Of a DNA stretch of 7,431 bases, positions 6,274 to 7,431 are shown piece by piece. Position numbers and translations under genes: made by a program. The first letter of the stretch is position 1. Every line of letters begins with the position of its first letter. This stretch comes from Methanobacteriota archaeon. GTDB lineage: Archaea; Halobacteriota; Bog-38; Methanoflorentales; Methanoflorentaceae. The notes below the pieces were generated by a model. It was given only the letters and a program-made list of their open reading frames with translations, did no database searches and was not told the origin of the DNA. The stretch lies in the NCBI GenBank assembly GCA_003170935.1, contig PMYA01000180.1, positions 1 through 7,431 of the forward strand. The letters are read 5' to 3'.

Positions 6274-7335
6274 ATGCGTATCCTCGCGTTAGATGTCGGT
6301 AAAGGGACCCAAGATCTGCTCCTCTATGATACAAACGTTGTAATCGAGAATAGCCCAAAAATGGTTATGCCCTCGCAAACGACAATCGTCGCCAAAAGAG
6401 TAAGAGCTGCCACGGCGCTCGGCCGCAGCATCTTCCTTTATGGAGAGACGATGGGAGGCGGGCCCTGCAGCGCCGCTATAAAGGCGCACCTAGGACTTGG
6501 GTATTCGGTATTTGCCACCCCGCTTGCTGCAAAGACTTTGAATGATGACCTCAACAAAGTCAGCTCGTGGGGGGTGCAGATCACAGATACCCGCCCACGA
6601 GAGAGCTGCGTCGAAATAGAAATGAAAGACGTTGACGTACGCGGGCTGAGGTCTGCACTTAAACAATTCGATGTCAATTTACCCACTGTATGCGCGGTAG
6701 CTTGTCAAGATCACGGTGAGAGTTACGTTAGCAACAGGATTTTTCGCTTCCAACATCTTAGTGACTTAATCGAAAAGGGCGGCGAGCTAACTCGTTTCGC
6801 ATATTTAGATGGTAAAATCCCAGACTATCTAACACGACTAAGAGCTGTATATCGAACGTTAAAAAAAGAGAGGATGGAACAAGTTCTCTTGATGGATACT
6901 GGTCCAGCTGCAATATTCGGCGCACTGGATGATGATGTTGTGGCAAAGCGTGCTTGCGAACCTCATATTATAGTGAATGTTGGGAACGGTCATACCCTCG
7001 CAGCGATGCTTCACGAAAAAAGGGTTGTTGGTATGTTTGAACATCATACTGGAATGCTAAATACAGACAAACTAGACCACCTTCTTTCGCTCTTTATGGA
7101 TGGCAACTTGACACAGGAATGGGTTTTTGAAGATGGCGGACATGGCTGTTACATAAATCAAGTTGGGTTCTCCGAGATAAATCAAGCCTTCAAAGAAAGA
7201 GGATTTCATATCACTGTCATTGGACCTTTACGTGAAATTATGAAGGATTCCAAATTAAATCCATATTTTGCAGTACCTGGTGGTGACATGATGCTCGCGG
7301 GTTGTTTTGGATTAATAACGGGCTTCATGCACTAA
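6274..7335 (+). CDS. DUF1786 family protein, ASKHA-like fold, function unknown
   Basis: 353 aa, no signal peptide or membrane segment. The family is common in methanogens and is sometimes labelled pyruvate formate-lyase activating enzyme-like; that label has no support here because no radical-SAM CxxxCxxC motif is present. Seen: an N-terminal phosphate-loop-like ILALDVGKGTQDLLLYD (3-19), a conserved GETMGGGPCSAAIKAH (57-72) with Cys65, VACQDHGES (142-150), LLMDTGPAAIFGALDD (205-220), VNVGNGHTLAAMLHE (234-248), EHHTGML (256-262), and a C-terminal VPGGDMMLAGCFGL (334-347). The two D-x-G/N-x-G repeats resemble the phosphate motifs of the actin/hexokinase/Hsp70 superfamily, so ATP binding or phosphotransfer is plausible, but the substrate is unknown. 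It is a single gene, divergent from moaB with a 115-bp gap. Whether it shares a role with moaB is not shown by the sequence. Confidence 0.85.
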   Translation: MRILALDVGKGTQDLLLYDTNVVIENSPKMVMPSQTTIVAKRVRAATALGRSIFLYGETMGGGPCSAAIKAHLGLGYSVFATPLAAKTLNDDLNKVSSWGVQITDTRPRESCVEIEMKDVDVRGLRSALKQFDVNLPTVCAVACQDHGESYVSNRIFRFQHLSDLIEKGGELTRFAYLDGKIPDYLTRLRAVYRTLKKERMEQVLLMDTGPAAIFGALDDDVVAKRACEPHIIVNVGNGHTLAAMLHEKRVVGMFEHHTGMLNTDKLDHLLSLFMDGNLTQEWVFEDGGHGCYINQVGFSEINQAFKERGFHITVIGPLREIMKDSKLNPYFAVPGGDMMLAGCFGLITGFMH

Positions 7336-7431
7336 TTCAGTGATGATTGTATTGCACAGATGATCCGAACAAACCCACACCCCTTGTTTGCGCATCCATT
7401 GATCTAAAACGGTAATTATGCACAAAAATTA
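7336..7431. other. Right-edge intergenic sequence
   Basis: The last 96 bp follow the DUF1786 stop. There are no strong T runs, ORFs or RNA genes. A purine/AT-rich end (CACAAAAATTA) runs off the edge and may belong to the next promoter. Confidence 0.3.

Overview
The window looks like a piece of a euryarchaeal chromosome from the methanogen/anaerobic methanotroph branch (Methanomicrobia in the broad sense). Four things support this: a secreted beta-helix protein ending in a PGF-CTERM archaeosortase sorting tail, a DUF1786 gene, an archaeal-type 6-phospho-3-hexuloisomerase, and a nickel regulator/transporter set next to a NifH-family gene. Archaeal TATA-like boxes sit about 25 bp upstream of several ATGs, and some of those mRNAs look leaderless. 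The assignment is inference from gene content; no rRNA or other marker gene is present.

Left part (1-3553, all minus strand, read right to left): a NosD-like exported beta-helix protein; a 175-bp regulatory gap; then a tight run of nikR (nickel-responsive regulator), cbiQ (ECF transporter membrane subunit for Ni/Co), a 62-aa ORF resembling the extreme N-terminus of a nitrogenase-component-1-like protein, and the first 174 codons of a NifH-family reductase that leaves the window. nikR/cbiQ and the 62-aa ORF/nifH-like gene overlap as ATGA, so this is almost certainly one operon. It ties nickel sensing and uptake to a NifH-type reductase, which fits nickel-tetrapyrrole (F430) chemistry or another nitrogenase-like pathway. 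The metal-specificity subunit (CbiM/NikM), the ATPase (CbiO) and a full component-1 partner are not in the window.

Right part (3758-7335): a standalone six-hairpin (alpha/alpha)6 glycan-associated protein (+), a 6-phospho-3-hexuloisomerase (+), a convergent MoaB molybdopterin adenylyltransferase (-), and a divergent DUF1786 ASKHA-like protein of unknown function (+). These are mostly single-gene units with their own promoters. The hexuloisomerase serves archaeal pentose-phosphate supply, and MoaB serves molybdenum/tungsten cofactor synthesis. No tRNA, rRNA, CRISPR array, IS element or attachment site was seen. No gene-free stretch exceeds 300 bp. The most unusual item is the 62-aa component-1-like fragment coupled to the NifH-like gene. 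Next are the clustered GTAAC/GTTAC motifs around the beta-helix gene promoter and the 21-bp-spaced repeats in front of nikR.
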